NCBI GenBank assembly: GCA_964585545.1
Contig: CAZPDT010000016.1
Coordinates: 18,632-82,631 of the forward strand
DNA from: Brumimicrobium sp964585545
GTDB taxonomy: Bacteria > Bacteroidota > Bacteroidia > Flavobacteriales_D > Crocinitomicaceae
Reading direction: 5' to 3'
Length of the DNA stretch: 64,000 nt
Each line of letters starts with the position of its first letter. Position 1 is the stretch's first letter. A program made the translations under genes and the position numbers. Positions 9,810-20,100 of the stretch are shown here, one piece after another. A model generated the notes under the pieces. The model worked only from the letters and a program-made list of their open reading frames with translations, did no database searches and was not told the DNA's origin.

Positions 9810-10250
9810 TTAGAATTCATCCTCCTCAAGCGTGAAATCATTAAAGTTGTCATTGCTGTCATCCGAACAATCGTCATTTGAATAGCCTTTTTCGCCCGAA
9901 TTGCAGTTCTTATTCAGCTTTAGAATATTGGTCTTAGAGATGTTCAATCGAATTTCTGTTTTTATTGTACCATCCTCTTGAGAAAAGGCTTTTGCATAGG
10001 GCGTTCCCAATAAATCTACCAAGGTTCCACTCTTTAAAAAGTCCAATATCCGTAAATTGGCACCTTCTTTCTTCCAAATGGTACAATTTACCCAAACGGT
10101 TTTAGTACGGAGTTCTCCCGTCTTTTTATCTCTCCAGTTTTTATTATGGGCTACTGGGAAATTAATTGCTATAACGCCTTTGTCCATTTTCCGTACAGTT
10201 GCATCGCGTCCTAAATTTCCAATTAATCGTGCTTCAAAAACTGTTGCCAT
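9810..10250 (-). CDS. ssb: Single-stranded DNA-binding protein
   Basis: A 146-aa product from MATVFEARLIGNLGRDA. It has an OB-fold of about 105 residues (GVIAINFPVAHNKNWRDKKT, KTVWVNCTIWKKEG, LVDLLGTP), then an Asp/Asn/Ser-rich linker and an acidic tip ending LEEDEF. This corresponds to the partner-binding C-terminus of SSB. It coats ssDNA in replication, repair and recombination. The 20 extra residues available upstream are rejected as non-homologous. No rpsF or rpsR neighbour is present, so this may be an accessory SSB paralog and not the main copy. Confidence 0.88.
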   Translation of the reverse strand: MATVFEARLIGNLGRDATVRKMDKGVIAINFPVAHNKNWRDKKTGELRTKTVWVNCTIWKKEGANLRILDFLKSGTLVDLLGTPYAKAFSQEDGTIKTEIRLNISKTNILKLNKNCNSGEKGYSNDDCSDDSNDNFNDFTLEEDEF

Positions 10251-10379
10251 GTCGTTGTGTTTGGTGTAAAAATAAATTTGTATCTTCTTGGTATAAATAT
10301 AAACAAACAATAAAACTTCCCCAAAAAAGAAAGTTTATCATTTCTTGTTTTATGGTAGAGCAAAACAACAGAGAAAAAA

Positions 10380-11936
10380 TCAGGTCTTACTTTTTTTAAA
10401 CTGGTAGAGTTCCATCATAGCACATAACCCAAGGAACAGCGCAATATAGGTTACTCCTTGTTGAGTTTCGATTGTATCTTCAGACAAGAATGAGCCGATA
10501 GCAATTAATGCAAAGCCTATTCCAATTAAGTTCTTTCTTATGATGTTCTTTCCTAAAAACCAAATCCAAAATCCTGTAAAAACAACAAACCCCAACAATC
10601 CGAAGGTAATCCAAAAGGTCATAAATTGATTGTGGGCTCTATTCCAATGGTCCTTTGCCAACTTCGTATCCATGGCAACATAGGAGGCATTAAATATGGA
10701 CTGGACATCTCCAGTTCCAATGCCAAAAGCCCAATGCTTTTGTATAATTCTTTTACCCGCCTTCCAATGTTCAATTCTTTCAAGTAAAGAGCTTTCATTG
10801 GGGTTCCCACCAACAGCATATTGGAACAACTTATTTTTTAATAGCACTAAGTGTTTTTTTAATGGCCCGTAGGTAAAAACAATTGACGAAATACAGTTTT
10901 CTACATTGGATATGTCTTTGTTGCTCATTTTTTGTATTCCCTCTCGATCCTTTGTTAGTCCTATGGAAGCCATGTACCGAATTAAAATTGACCTTACTGG
11001 GTATCCACAATCAAGTTGTGAAAAATAAGAAACTGAAGCGCGCTTATTCCATGCTTCTTGTAGTTCTTTTTCAGCAATAAAAGATTTAACATGGTGTCCG
11101 TTTTCAAACCATAAACTCAATGTATCGTGATAATATTCTTCTCCATATTTTGTTGTTTTCGGAAGATTTTGAAAAGAATATGTGGTTTGTTTTGGAACAA
11201 GATAATTATACAATTGAACACCGCCTACAATTGCCGAAAAAACCACCACCAGAACAAGTATGTTTCTCACCCAAATTAACTTTGCGATGCGTACGTAGTA
11301 CATAAAAAGAGCCAATCCAAGAAATAGAAAAGCAATGTATCCACTCATCACTTGACTAATTAGCGTGTAATAGCTTAGCCATAACATAATCGGGAAATAA
11401 ATCAGCGCGCGTTTTTTGTTTTGAATGAATAAATAAATGGCCACTAAAATTCCCGTTACAACCAACAATGAATATCTGATATGTGATCCAAATCGAGAAA
11501 ACGCTCGATAATCTAGTGTTTCATGTTGGATTCGAAAATTATAATTAATCAATGAAGTGATGAGCAGAGAAAGAAGAAACCCGTAAAGTATAAAATTAAA
11601 AAAGCGCCGTTCAATAGGCAATGCAATTAAGGCTACTGGGATAACAAATAACGGCAGTTCAGTTTTAATTGCCCGAAAAGCATAGGCATAGTCTTGGGTA
11701 TAAAGAAGACCCAAAATATAAAGCAAAAAAACCGCAACAATAAACCAGAAAATAAGATTGTTCTTCCATGCCCTCCAATATTCTTTAAAGTCTGCTTTCA
11801 GGATTAAATTAGAGGCAAGCCAAATTGTTCCAATCGACATCAATACCTTATTTATTGGCACTCCAAAAGCCAAGATAAGCAAGCCAAGAGCTTGTAGATA
11901 GTTGTGGATTTTAAAACCAAATAAGCGGTCGAGCAT
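10380..11936 (-). CDS. O-antigen ligase/polymerase family membrane protein
   Basis: A 518-aa polytopic protein with about ten hydrophobic segments, including NLIFWFIVAVFLLYILGLLY and GFVVFTGFWIWFLGK. A large extracytoplasmic loop (about residues 260-400) ends with WAFGIGTGDVQSIF and HNQFMTFWITFGLLG, phrases typical of the WaaL/Wzy O-antigen ligase family. These proteins join glycan chains to lipid A core or polymerise repeat units at the inner membrane. It starts 3 bases after the S41 protease stop, so the two are co-transcribed. No other glycan-synthesis genes are nearby, so the glycan is unknown. Confidence 0.8.
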   Translation of the reverse strand: MLDRLFGFKIHNYLQALGLLILAFGVPINKVLMSIGTIWLASNLILKADFKEYWRAWKNNLIFWFIVAVFLLYILGLLYTQDYAYAFRAIKTELPLFVIPVALIALPIERRFFNFILYGFLLSLLITSLINYNFRIQHETLDYRAFSRFGSHIRYSLLVVTGILVAIYLFIQNKKRALIYFPIMLWLSYYTLISQVMSGYIAFLFLGLALFMYYVRIAKLIWVRNILVLVVVFSAIVGGVQLYNYLVPKQTTYSFQNLPKTTKYGEEYYHDTLSLWFENGHHVKSFIAEKELQEAWNKRASVSYFSQLDCGYPVRSILIRYMASIGLTKDREGIQKMSNKDISNVENCISSIVFTYGPLKKHLVLLKNKLFQYAVGGNPNESSLLERIEHWKAGKRIIQKHWAFGIGTGDVQSIFNASYVAMDTKLAKDHWNRAHNQFMTFWITFGLLGFVVFTGFWIWFLGKNIIRKNLIGIGFALIAIGSFLSEDTIETQQGVTYIALFLGLCAMMELYQFKKSKT

Positions 11937-11939
11937 GCT

Positions 11940-13580
11940 TTATTGGGGATTTAAAATAGAGTTGTAACGTGTTTTATTGTTGAGAACCTGAATGGCTATT
12001 TTTAAGTCTTCATCCATCTTGAAAGCATTTACCACACGTCCTTCTTGGTAATAATAACGCGACACAATTTCATTGGCTAAAATTCTTTTAATTTGATGCT
12101 CGAACAAATCCAAATCATCTTCTTTAGATGCACTGAGTACTTTTAGCAATGCTTCATACTCTCCATTCAATTTTTTATCATATCCTTCTTTTTTGGCCAA
12201 GCGATAAACATCTTCTAATTCTTCTTGTGCTGAAGTTTTGTATTCAAAATCTTGATCTAAAACATATTTTTTAAACGCTTTATAAGTATCATCGGTAATC
12301 GTAAAGTCTTTTGCAGCTGGAATTTTTGAGTGATTTTGAGCAAAGCGGGTTGCAAAATTAAAAACAATATTCTTGCCTACTAAAACCGAAGCCAATCGGG
12401 GTGTAGGTTCTTTTTGGACATCAATATCAGGGTCAATTCCACGACCATCAATTACCTCGCGCCCGTTCTTGGTGTGGAAAATTGTTATCAGAGAATCGGG
12501 AACCTCTTCCACTCTGCCATCGTGTTTGTGATAATAATCCAACTTTTGAATACACCGACCTGAAGGAGTGTAATATTTGGCGATGGTCAATTTCATTTTT
12601 GCTCCATATTTGAGGTCAATCACCCTTTGAACCAATCCTTTTCCAAACGTATTGGAGCCTATAACTACTGCTCTGTCCAAATCTTGAAGCGAGCCAGCAA
12701 CAATTTCTGATGCAGAGGCAGAGGTTCCATTCACCAAAACAACGACGGGAATATCTAAATCCAGCGGTTTATTTTTAGTTTTATATACTCTGTTCTCATC
12801 CATAACCCTTCCCTTTGTGGTTACTATTTCGGTGTTTTTAGGTACAAAAAAGTTGACAATTTCTACTGCTTCCTTTAGCAGTCCTCCACCATTGCCTCTC
12901 AGATCGATAATGATTTTTTCCATGCCCTCCTCTTGTAGTTTTCTATAGGCATCTTTTACACTTTTAGAAGCAGTTTGAGTGAATGACCTTAAATTGATAT
13001 AACCCACTTTGTTTTTCTTATCAACCATTCCACTGTAAGGGATATCAGGCACTTTAATTTCATCACGTACAACCTTAACATTATGCTTTCCAGAATTAGG
13101 GCGTTCATATTCCAATTCAAAAGAAGAGCCTTTCGCCCCTTTTAAAGCTGTAGATACAATTTCAGTACTTTCTCCTTTCATACTTTTCCCATCAATTGAC
13201 AGAATTATATCCCCTGATTTAAGTCCGGCTTTGTCTGCTGGCATATTTTCATAAGGCTCTGCAATAACAACATAATCTCCAACCTTTCTAATCATTGCAC
13301 CAATACCTCCATATTGACCAGTAGTCATAAGGCGATAATCTTCAATATTGGATTCGTGATAATAAACTGTATAAGGGTCAAGTTCATTCAGCATAGCATC
13401 GATAGCCGCTTTTGAAATTTCACCAATTTTAGGTTGATCAACAAAGTACTTGTCTAGGTTCTGATAAATTAAATCAATGAGTTCAAGATTTTTAATTTCT
13501 TCGAAACCATTAGATTGAGAAAAACCCGTATTGTTTATTCCAAAAAGAATAAAAAAGACGAAAGCATATAAATACCGCAT
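11940..13580 (-). CDS. S41 family C-terminal processing protease
   Basis: About 546 aa starting MRYLYAFVFFILFGI, a signal peptide or membrane anchor. A PDZ domain (about residues 80-170; GYINLRSF follows) precedes the S41 catalytic core. The nucleophile serine lies in NGTSASASEIVAG and the general-base lysine in GSNTFGKGLVQ. A ~170-residue helical tail follows, as in Bacteroidota CtpA-like proteases. It cuts protein C-termini in the periplasm. The frame extends 8 codons further upstream, but a TACTTTTG promoter box lies there, favouring ATG at 13580. It sits between rnpA and the O-antigen-ligase-like gene on the same strand. Confidence 0.9.
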   Translation of the reverse strand: MRYLYAFVFFILFGINNTGFSQSNGFEEIKNLELIDLIYQNLDKYFVDQPKIGEISKAAIDAMLNELDPYTVYYHESNIEDYRLMTTGQYGGIGAMIRKVGDYVVIAEPYENMPADKAGLKSGDIILSIDGKSMKGESTEIVSTALKGAKGSSFELEYERPNSGKHNVKVVRDEIKVPDIPYSGMVDKKNKVGYINLRSFTQTASKSVKDAYRKLQEEGMEKIIIDLRGNGGGLLKEAVEIVNFFVPKNTEIVTTKGRVMDENRVYKTKNKPLDLDIPVVVLVNGTSASASEIVAGSLQDLDRAVVIGSNTFGKGLVQRVIDLKYGAKMKLTIAKYYTPSGRCIQKLDYYHKHDGRVEEVPDSLITIFHTKNGREVIDGRGIDPDIDVQKEPTPRLASVLVGKNIVFNFATRFAQNHSKIPAAKDFTITDDTYKAFKKYVLDQDFEYKTSAQEELEDVYRLAKKEGYDKKLNGEYEALLKVLSASKEDDLDLFEHQIKRILANEIVSRYYYQEGRVVNAFKMDEDLKIAIQVLNNKTRYNSILNPQ

Positions 13581-13601
13581 ATAACTTATTAATTTTAACA
13601 G

Positions 13602-13609
13602 CAAAAGTA
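13602..13609 (-). promoter_or_regulatory. -7 promoter box (TACTTTTG) of the S41 protease operon
   Basis: The minus-strand TACTTTTG fits the Bacteroidota TAnnTTTG consensus, 22 bases ahead of the ATG at 13580, in the 49-base gap after rnpA. Confidence 0.45.
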
Positions 13610-13629
13610 ATCAAAAAAAGGAGGCACTT

Positions 13630-14010
13630 TCACCTGACATCATCTAATAAACGTAGAAAAATAGATTCTATTTTATCGCTTAACATTTGATAGGGTTCTT
13701 CTTTTTGAGCTGTATAGATTAAAAACAGTGCCAATTGCTGTTCTTCATTAGAAATTACTTTTTCAATAATGTGCTTGTTCTTGCGGACAGCTTCTCGAAC
13801 AATACGCTTAACTCTATTGCGATCGGTTGCTTTCTTAAAGCTTCTTTTCGGAACAGAGATAGCAATTTGAAAGGAAGAGCTTGTATTTAATTTTGCCTGG
13901 ATATACCGCAAAGCAAATGGATAATTTTTTATTTGTTTTCCATCTTCAAAGATGGAAGCAATAACAATTTTGCTACACAGTTTATATTTTTTGCCAAATC
14001 GCTCATCCAT
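13630..14010 (-). CDS. rnpA: Ribonuclease P protein component
   Basis: The 126-aa protein shows the RnpA signature: FALRYIQ, IAISVPKRSFKKATDRNRVK (the RNR box), then RIVREAVR. It binds the RNase P RNA and helps mature tRNA 5' ends. The length fits the family. Usually rnpA follows rpmH; no rpmH is seen upstream here, and instead the S41 protease follows. The product is basic, as expected. Confidence 0.93.
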   Translation of the reverse strand: MDERFGKKYKLCSKIVIASIFEDGKQIKNYPFALRYIQAKLNTSSSFQIAISVPKRSFKKATDRNRVKRIVREAVRKNKHIIEKVISNEEQQLALFLIYTAQKEEPYQMLSDKIESIFLRLLDDVR

Positions 14011-14591
14011 TTGTGTAAAAGTAATAGAAATTAGTTTGATGGGGTTAAGATCTCAATTTATATTGCGAAATATTTCTATTCTTTATATTCCTTTAAAGAA
14101 CTCTTTAAAAATGCAATAAACTTTTCGACATTATTTGAGGTATAATCAGCATCTCCAAACGTATTGCCATTTTAGCTTTTCATTACGAAATCTTATGAAC
14201 CGAGCTTGCGAGCTCAACGCAGTTAATAGTTCGGGCTAACTGATAATATAGATTTTTATCTCCAATTGTTCTTAATGTTTTTGTTTTCCCATTCAAGATT
14301 ACTCATTCACCGCTATTGATTGCATATTTCACAATACAGATTTATCTTAATATGACTAAAAATATTGCCGCTGAGTATGAATCTGAATTTTGGACAACCA
14401 TAAAATCGATTAAAGAACAATAAATAATCTGTGCTCATCGCTCTATTGAGCTAAACTATTTACAAATTAGTTGAACCCTAAAAATAAGGATGTAAAACAC
14501 ACTAATGTTTTTCTACAATTAACCAATTATGAACTAAATAGGTATATATTCCTATGAGATTGGTGAATAGTTAGGGTTAATCACAACAAAA
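14011..14591. other. Intergenic region with one dispersed repeat, no clear gene
   Basis: About 580 bases. It contains the repeat copy at 14168-14240. A 23-codon ORF (14352-14423, starting MTKNIAAEYESEFW) has no visible ribosome site or homology, so it is not called as a gene. The rest is AT-rich and featureless. Confidence 0.5.
14168..14240 (-). repeat. Dispersed ~73-bp palindromic repeat, copy 2
   Basis: It reads CATTTTAGCTTTTCATTACG ... CGAGCTTGCGAGCTC ... TAATAGTTCGGGCTAAC. The reverse complement of 20442-20513 matches over nearly the full length with only a few differences. The core CGAGCTTGCGAGCTC is itself an imperfect inverted repeat. Confidence 0.8.
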
Positions 14592-15527
14592 TCACTCAAA
14601 CAAAGGACACGCACTTGTAGATCTTCGACCTCTTCTACAACCATTGTATTGAATAGAAATCTCATGGGTATGAAAGTTTCCACCACGAATTGCAGAGGTG
14701 ATGTAATCAAAGCTATATCCAATAGTAAATTGTTTGATGTTGACCTTTAAAAATCCGATAAACGCATCTACATTGCGGTAACCAACACCTAGTGTAAACT
14801 TGTTTTTAAAATCGAACATGGCATTGATGTCAAAACTTACAGGCCCGGTTGGAGGTATTCGAAACAAAACACCAGGCAAAATGGAGTTGTCATTAGCAAA
14901 AGTAAATTTTGTTCCTACTGCCAATTTCGTATGCAGTCGAAAACGTGAGGCAAAACCAACATCTTTCCATTTGTTTCGGGCCAATTGATCGACAGATGCG
15001 CCAACATAAAATTGCTTTGAATTGTACCATGTTCCGAACCCAATGAGCGGGAAAAGGATGTGGTTGGCAGATTTAGCAACGGCAGGATCGGGCAATATTG
15101 TCGTTGCTTTTGTGTTGTCAAATTCAAATTGCTGAATACCCAATGAAACCCCAAAACTTAAATGGTGGTTCTTTTCTATTCCTATTGGAAAATGAATGGC
15201 ATAAGCCAAACCAATTGAGAAGTTGTTAAACGGCCCAAATGCATCACGTTCTAACTTTCCGCCTATTCCATGGTAAAAGTCATTGAACCGTTTTTCTTTC
15301 TTTTGTAGCGGTGCATTAATGGTTACTAAACCACTTATTGGTGCTCCTTCAAAACCCGCCCATTGCGCACGAACAGCTGTTCTAATGTCCAAACAACGTT
15401 TTATCCCCGCCAAAGCCGGATTAATGGAGAATTGATTAAATGACCATTGAGAATACTGGGAGATTTGTTGTCCCCAACCAGCAATGGAAAATACAATCAA
15501 AAATATAAGGAGTAAAAGTTTCTTCAT
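14592..15527 (-). CDS. PorP/SprF family type IX secretion system membrane protein
   Basis: A 311-aa protein with a signal peptide (MKKLLLLIFLIVFSIAGWGQ). The family start QQISQYSQWSFNQFSINPAL is followed by A.AG, RAQWAGFEGAP, the G.G..LERDAFGPF segment and barrel strands ending in IGYSFDY and THEISIQY. PorP/SprF proteins are outer-membrane beta-barrels required for surface display of T9SS cargo. The gene overlaps the upstream type-B cargo gene by 4 bases, so the pair is translationally coupled and this protein is probably dedicated to that cargo. Confidence 0.92.
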   Translation of the reverse strand: MKKLLLLIFLIVFSIAGWGQQISQYSQWSFNQFSINPALAGIKRCLDIRTAVRAQWAGFEGAPISGLVTINAPLQKKEKRFNDFYHGIGGKLERDAFGPFNNFSIGLAYAIHFPIGIEKNHHLSFGVSLGIQQFEFDNTKATTILPDPAVAKSANHILFPLIGFGTWYNSKQFYVGASVDQLARNKWKDVGFASRFRLHTKLAVGTKFTFANDNSILPGVLFRIPPTGPVSFDINAMFDFKNKFTLGVGYRNVDAFIGFLKVNIKQFTIGYSFDYITSAIRGGNFHTHEISIQYNGCRRGRRSTSACPLFE

Positions 15528-16807
15528 TTTATAATTGATACTGTGCCTTTAATCGGTTTGTCAAATTCATCATCTCTCAAATTGATTACGTAGTAATACG
15601 TTCCGGCTGATAATGCCCTGCCCGATTTGGAGGAGCCGTCCCAGCGTTTCTCCTTTGAATATCCCGTCGTTTGAAAGATAAGTTGTCCCCAACGCGAATA
15701 AATTTGTATGTCACAATCTGGAAAATCTTCTATCCCTAAAATCTCCCATGTATCATTGATGCCGTCTCCATTTGGAGAAAAAGTATTGGGGATTTCTAAA
15801 TCCTCTTCAACAAAGACTGTCGTTTCATCGGTAATGGTACAGGTGCCGTTATCAACGGTTAGAAAATAAGTGGTTGTTTCTTGTGGAACAACAATGGGAT
15901 TGATGACATTTGGATTGCTCATCTGATCAGAAGGATGCCAAAGTACATTGGTCTCTGTAGAACTCCCTTCAAGTTGAACACTTTCTCCTTTATGAATGGT
16001 GTGGTCGGGTCCAGCATCTACCATAAAGTCGATAACCGTAAAGGGAATAGCATTGCTTGTTATGGTGTCCCGACATTGGTCAAAACAAGAAACTCTTGCT
16101 GTAACAACATCATTGTCAGATAATTCATTATATATGAATTCCGTACCAGCTGTTGTGCCAACAAGATTTCCATTCACATACCAGTCAATGGTAGATTGCT
16201 CATCACAAAGTTGTGTGTTTGCAATAAAAGTGACAGCATTTCCCTTGCATATCGTTGTTGTATTTGAGCTGATGGAAAGCTGTGGATTGCGCTCAATTCC
16301 ACCACCAGTAAGATGAATGTCAAATGTTGCTTCGGCATTAGCAGTTGCTCCCATTGTTCCATTGACTACAATATAATAGGTTGTGGATGGCGGTAAATTA
16401 CCCGTGGTTAATGTGAAATTCGCAGTTCCGTTGGCTTCACAATTTGAAATAAGATTGTATGACGAGGAAATACATGGAATAGCTGCTTCAATCACAGCTG
16501 CTTGTAATCCGTTGCCTTGTCCTGCCAAATTCTCAAATACAAGATTGTTAAAATGAACGGTAACAGAACCACCTGAAGCGTTGGTTGTAAACGTCATCCA
16601 AATGCTGTTCTCTCCAGAGAAACAAAAATTGAAATCGTCTTCACAATTGGGGCAAACCGTGGCATTGGACTGAATGTTATTCAACGTGAAAGTAGAACCG
16701 GGACACAACTCTATTGCATTGGCACAATTGTTATAAGCCTCCTGAGTCCAACCAACTGAGCCAATGGAAAACAATATAAAAATAAAGAAAATACGTGTTG
16801 TACTCAT
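15524..16807 (-). CDS. T9SS type B (gliding-motility C-terminal domain) surface protein
   Basis: This 427-aa protein has a signal peptide. Its N-terminal domain has four Cys (NCANAIELCPGSTF, CPNCEDDFNFCF) and resembles a secreted lectin-like or proprotein-associated module. Two Ig-like segments follow, the second with VDAGPDHTIHKGESVQLEG. The C-terminal ~85 residues (IPNTFSPNGDGINDTWEI, QIYSRWGQLIF, GTYYYVINL ... KGTVSIIK) are a canonical type B (CHU_C) sorting domain. The 4-base overlap with the PorP/SprF gene indicates a cargo-partner pair. The function of the cargo itself is unknown. Confidence 0.9.
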   Translation of the reverse strand: MSTTRIFFIFILFSIGSVGWTQEAYNNCANAIELCPGSTFTLNNIQSNATVCPNCEDDFNFCFSGENSIWMTFTTNASGGSVTVHFNNLVFENLAGQGNGLQAAVIEAAIPCISSSYNLISNCEANGTANFTLTTGNLPPSTTYYIVVNGTMGATANAEATFDIHLTGGGIERNPQLSISSNTTTICKGNAVTFIANTQLCDEQSTIDWYVNGNLVGTTAGTEFIYNELSDNDVVTARVSCFDQCRDTITSNAIPFTVIDFMVDAGPDHTIHKGESVQLEGSSTETNVLWHPSDQMSNPNVINPIVVPQETTTYFLTVDNGTCTITDETTVFVEEDLEIPNTFSPNGDGINDTWEILGIEDFPDCDIQIYSRWGQLIFQTTGYSKEKRWDGSSKSGRALSAGTYYYVINLRDDEFDKPIKGTVSIIK

Positions 16808-17059
16808 AAATAAAATGTCGATGTACTCTATTTACAACGAAGATAAAATTAATTTATGTTATTTTTCATCTATTTTCTCATTGTTGCTCGATAAAAGTAA
16901 TTAAAATAATTAGTTAGAATGATTAACTTCATTCAATTGCCTCAATAACACAGAATGGGAATGAGAATGAGAGCGGAGGTCACACTTTGGATTATACGCC
17001 ATTCGCAATTGACCAATTCGTAATTCCCCCATTCCTAACTCCTTAATAAATATTTTAAT
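16808..17059. other. Divergent intergenic region
   Basis: About 250 bases between two divergent genes. It carries a weak TATCTTCG -7-like box for the leftward T9SS-B operon near 16840 and the better rightward box at 17060-17067. The stretch around 16990-17045 (ATTCGCAATTGACCAATTCG) is a small inverted repeat of low-complexity type. Confidence 0.35.
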
Positions 17060-17067
17060 TACTTTTG
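17060..17067 (+). promoter_or_regulatory. -7 promoter box (TACTTTTG)
   Basis: It fits TAnnTTTG, 55 bases before the ATG at 17123 and upstream of the alternative ATG at 17087. Confidence 0.4.
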
Positions 17068-17122
17068 TGGAAAAGGATTTTTTGGTATGAAAACTGTTTA
17101 CCATTTTTTTAAAACCCTTATT

Positions 17123-20100
17123 ATGAAAAAATTATTACTGGTTTCGCTTCTTGTATTTGGATTTTTGCAACAAGGAAATGCGCAAAGGTTCGATTATGAA
17201 AAAACATCTAATTTTTTTATTGGACTTAATGTTGGTTCGGTATGGCACACTTCGGATGTTAAGAATGTAAAAAAACGTTTCCCAATAGGAGGTGGATTTA
17301 CTCTCGGAGGAACATTTAATCGAGATTATGGTAAATTTTTTACCTATGATTTACATTTGAGATTTTTAATGGGCAGCTGGTATGGGCAAGATAGAGACAC
17401 AACACACGCCATCCAAAATAATTATGCGGTAAACAGTCTATACGATACCTTGGGCTATACCATTCAAAATTTTAGAGCAAAACAGCGCAGCATCGATCTT
17501 GAGTTTGCTGTTCACTTTAATAGGGTAAAAGAAAGGACAGGAATTGATCCTTATATATTTGGTGGGATTGGTTTTACCTTTACAAATACAAAAGGAGACT
17601 TACTGAAGACAAATAACGCAGGAGAAGAGACTATTTATCCCTATAATGAAAACCCTACAGGAGACCTTATTACTAAAAATTACAATACACCATTGGATAA
17701 AAACAGTACGGGTGTTTTGTACAAAGATTTTGACGTAAATTTCTTACCCAGTCTAGGGGTTGGGATTGGATATTATTTTAATACCCGTTTTTCTGTTGGA
17801 TTAGAACACAGGACAACCTTTTTTAATGGAGATTATTTTGATGGCACACCATTGAACCAAGATGGAGCAGAAAGTAAAATTGAGAATGATTTGTTTCACT
17901 ATACCAGTATATACTTTAAGTGGTACTTCAACAAAGGGAAAGAGCGAAAAGAAGAACAACAAGAAGAAACAGAAGAAGCCCAAGTTCCTCCCAGAACACC
18001 TGTAACACAGAATCCAGAGCCTTCTCAAGAACCAGCAGTGCAACCACGACCAATAAAAAAGAGGCCACCTATTGTACAGTTTACAAACCCTTCAAAAAGT
18101 CCTTTGAAGACGAATCAATCTACGATTTCTATAATTGCAAAAACAGCCTATGTAAACAGTGCGGATAACATCACCTTTACAATTAATGGAAGGGAGCACA
18201 ATACGTTTATATTTAATCCTAAAGATGAGGTATTTAGGAGCAATGTTACCCTTAATGTGGGTAAAAATTTATTCAAAATTGTTGGAGTTAATGCTGATGG
18301 AAGTGATTCAGATGCAACGATGGTTATTTATGAACCAAAAAGACCCCAAGACGCCTACCCACCCACTGTAAATATTGTTGATCCTGGCAGTACACCCTAC
18401 AATGTGAATCAACTCAATTATGTTGTTAAAGCAGCCATTCACAATGTGAAAGCAAGAAATCAGGTCAAGGTTACTTTTAATGGACAACCTTTTACGGCAT
18501 ATAGTTTTACGCCAAAGGGAAACATTAATTTTAGTACCAACCTCAATTTAAAATCAGGAATAAATACCCTCAAGATTGTTGGACAAAATACAGTTGGATC
18601 AGCCCAAGATGAAACTGTTCTCATATACACAAGGACACCTGAAGAAGATACAGGTTACCCACCAACAGTGGAGTTGATTGTACCCAATAAAAACCCATAC
18701 ACTACTTCAAAAACAAGTGTAGATGTTACAGCAAAAATTCAACATGTTCTAAACAATCAACAAATTGATGTCATCATTAATGGGGTGAGTACGACCAACT
18801 TTAGTTACAACAGTGAAACACAATTGGCAAAGTTCAAGGTGAGTGTTTCTTCTGGCTACAACGATATTAGAGTAAATGCAAAAAATCCTTATGGAACAGC
18901 TAAAGATGAGATGCAAATTATCTATAAACGCGGGTACAATCCCGATGGTAGTAATCTCCCTCCTTTGGTTTCCATTACTTCACCAAATGTAAATCCATAC
19001 ACCAGTACACAAGAAATTATAACTGTTCATGCAAGGGCGGAACAAGTGAAGAGCAAACAAGATATTGAAGTGAAAATCAATGGAATTGCAAAGGATAATT
19101 ATACATTCAATGCTTCAACTGGTGAAATTACAATGAACGTGAACTTATCAGAAGGCAGTAATATTATTAAAATTGAAGCCTCAAATAATTTTGGAAATGA
19201 TTCCGATGTTACACAAATTATTTATCGTAAGAAAACACCAAAAGAAAATCCTCCAAAAATAAATATTATTACCCCGAATAAAGATCCTTTTACAACCACA
19301 CACCTCTCAGAAAAAGTGATTGCAAAAGTTGAGAATATAAGTCAGAAAAGTCAAATTGCAGTGGAGTTGAATGGCAAGAGCATTTCAAACTTCAGCTTTA
19401 ATAACACAACGAAAGAAATACGTGTTAACGCAGGACTTATTTTGGGAAGCAATACAATAAAAATGACAGCGACAAATACTACTGGAAATGCATCTGATAA
19501 TATAGAAATTGTGAGAAAGAAGATTGTGGAAAAAATAGCACCTGAAACCGTTGAACCTCTTCCTTGTGATCCTCCTAAAATTCAATTCTTATCGCCCCAG
19601 CGTAATGTGCAGACAACTAAAGATAAAACTTTTGAAGTAGTGACGAAATTGCTAAACATTAAAGATAAGAGTCAAATTACGGTTTTCTTTAACAGTAGGA
19701 AAATGACCAATTTTTCTTATGACAACAAAACAGGTATATTGAAACAATCCTTAAACTTACAAGAAGGAAAATCGATCTATATGATTCGTCTACGAAATGT
19801 ATGTGGCACTAAAGAGGGAAGAGTAACTTTAAACTATGAACCTCCTACTTGTGGTGTGAACATCATGCTTGCCAATAGTGACTTTTGTTTGGCAAAACCA
19901 GGAGGAGAAGTACATAGGGACGGATTATTAACAAACAATCAATTCCAATATGACGGCTCGGCCAAATTAGTATACTTTAAAGCAGCTGATAATGGAGTGG
20001 CTGTTGTGAACGGTAAAAATTATCCTTTAGTCAAGGGTGTTTACTATCACTTTTTTGGTCAAATAACAGTGCACCTTAAAATGGTTAACAATAAATGGCA

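Noticed and set aside
9680..9810. Cobalamin riboswitch before the BtuB-like receptor
   Set aside because: The leader between promoter box and ATG is about 20 bases, far too short for a riboswitch.
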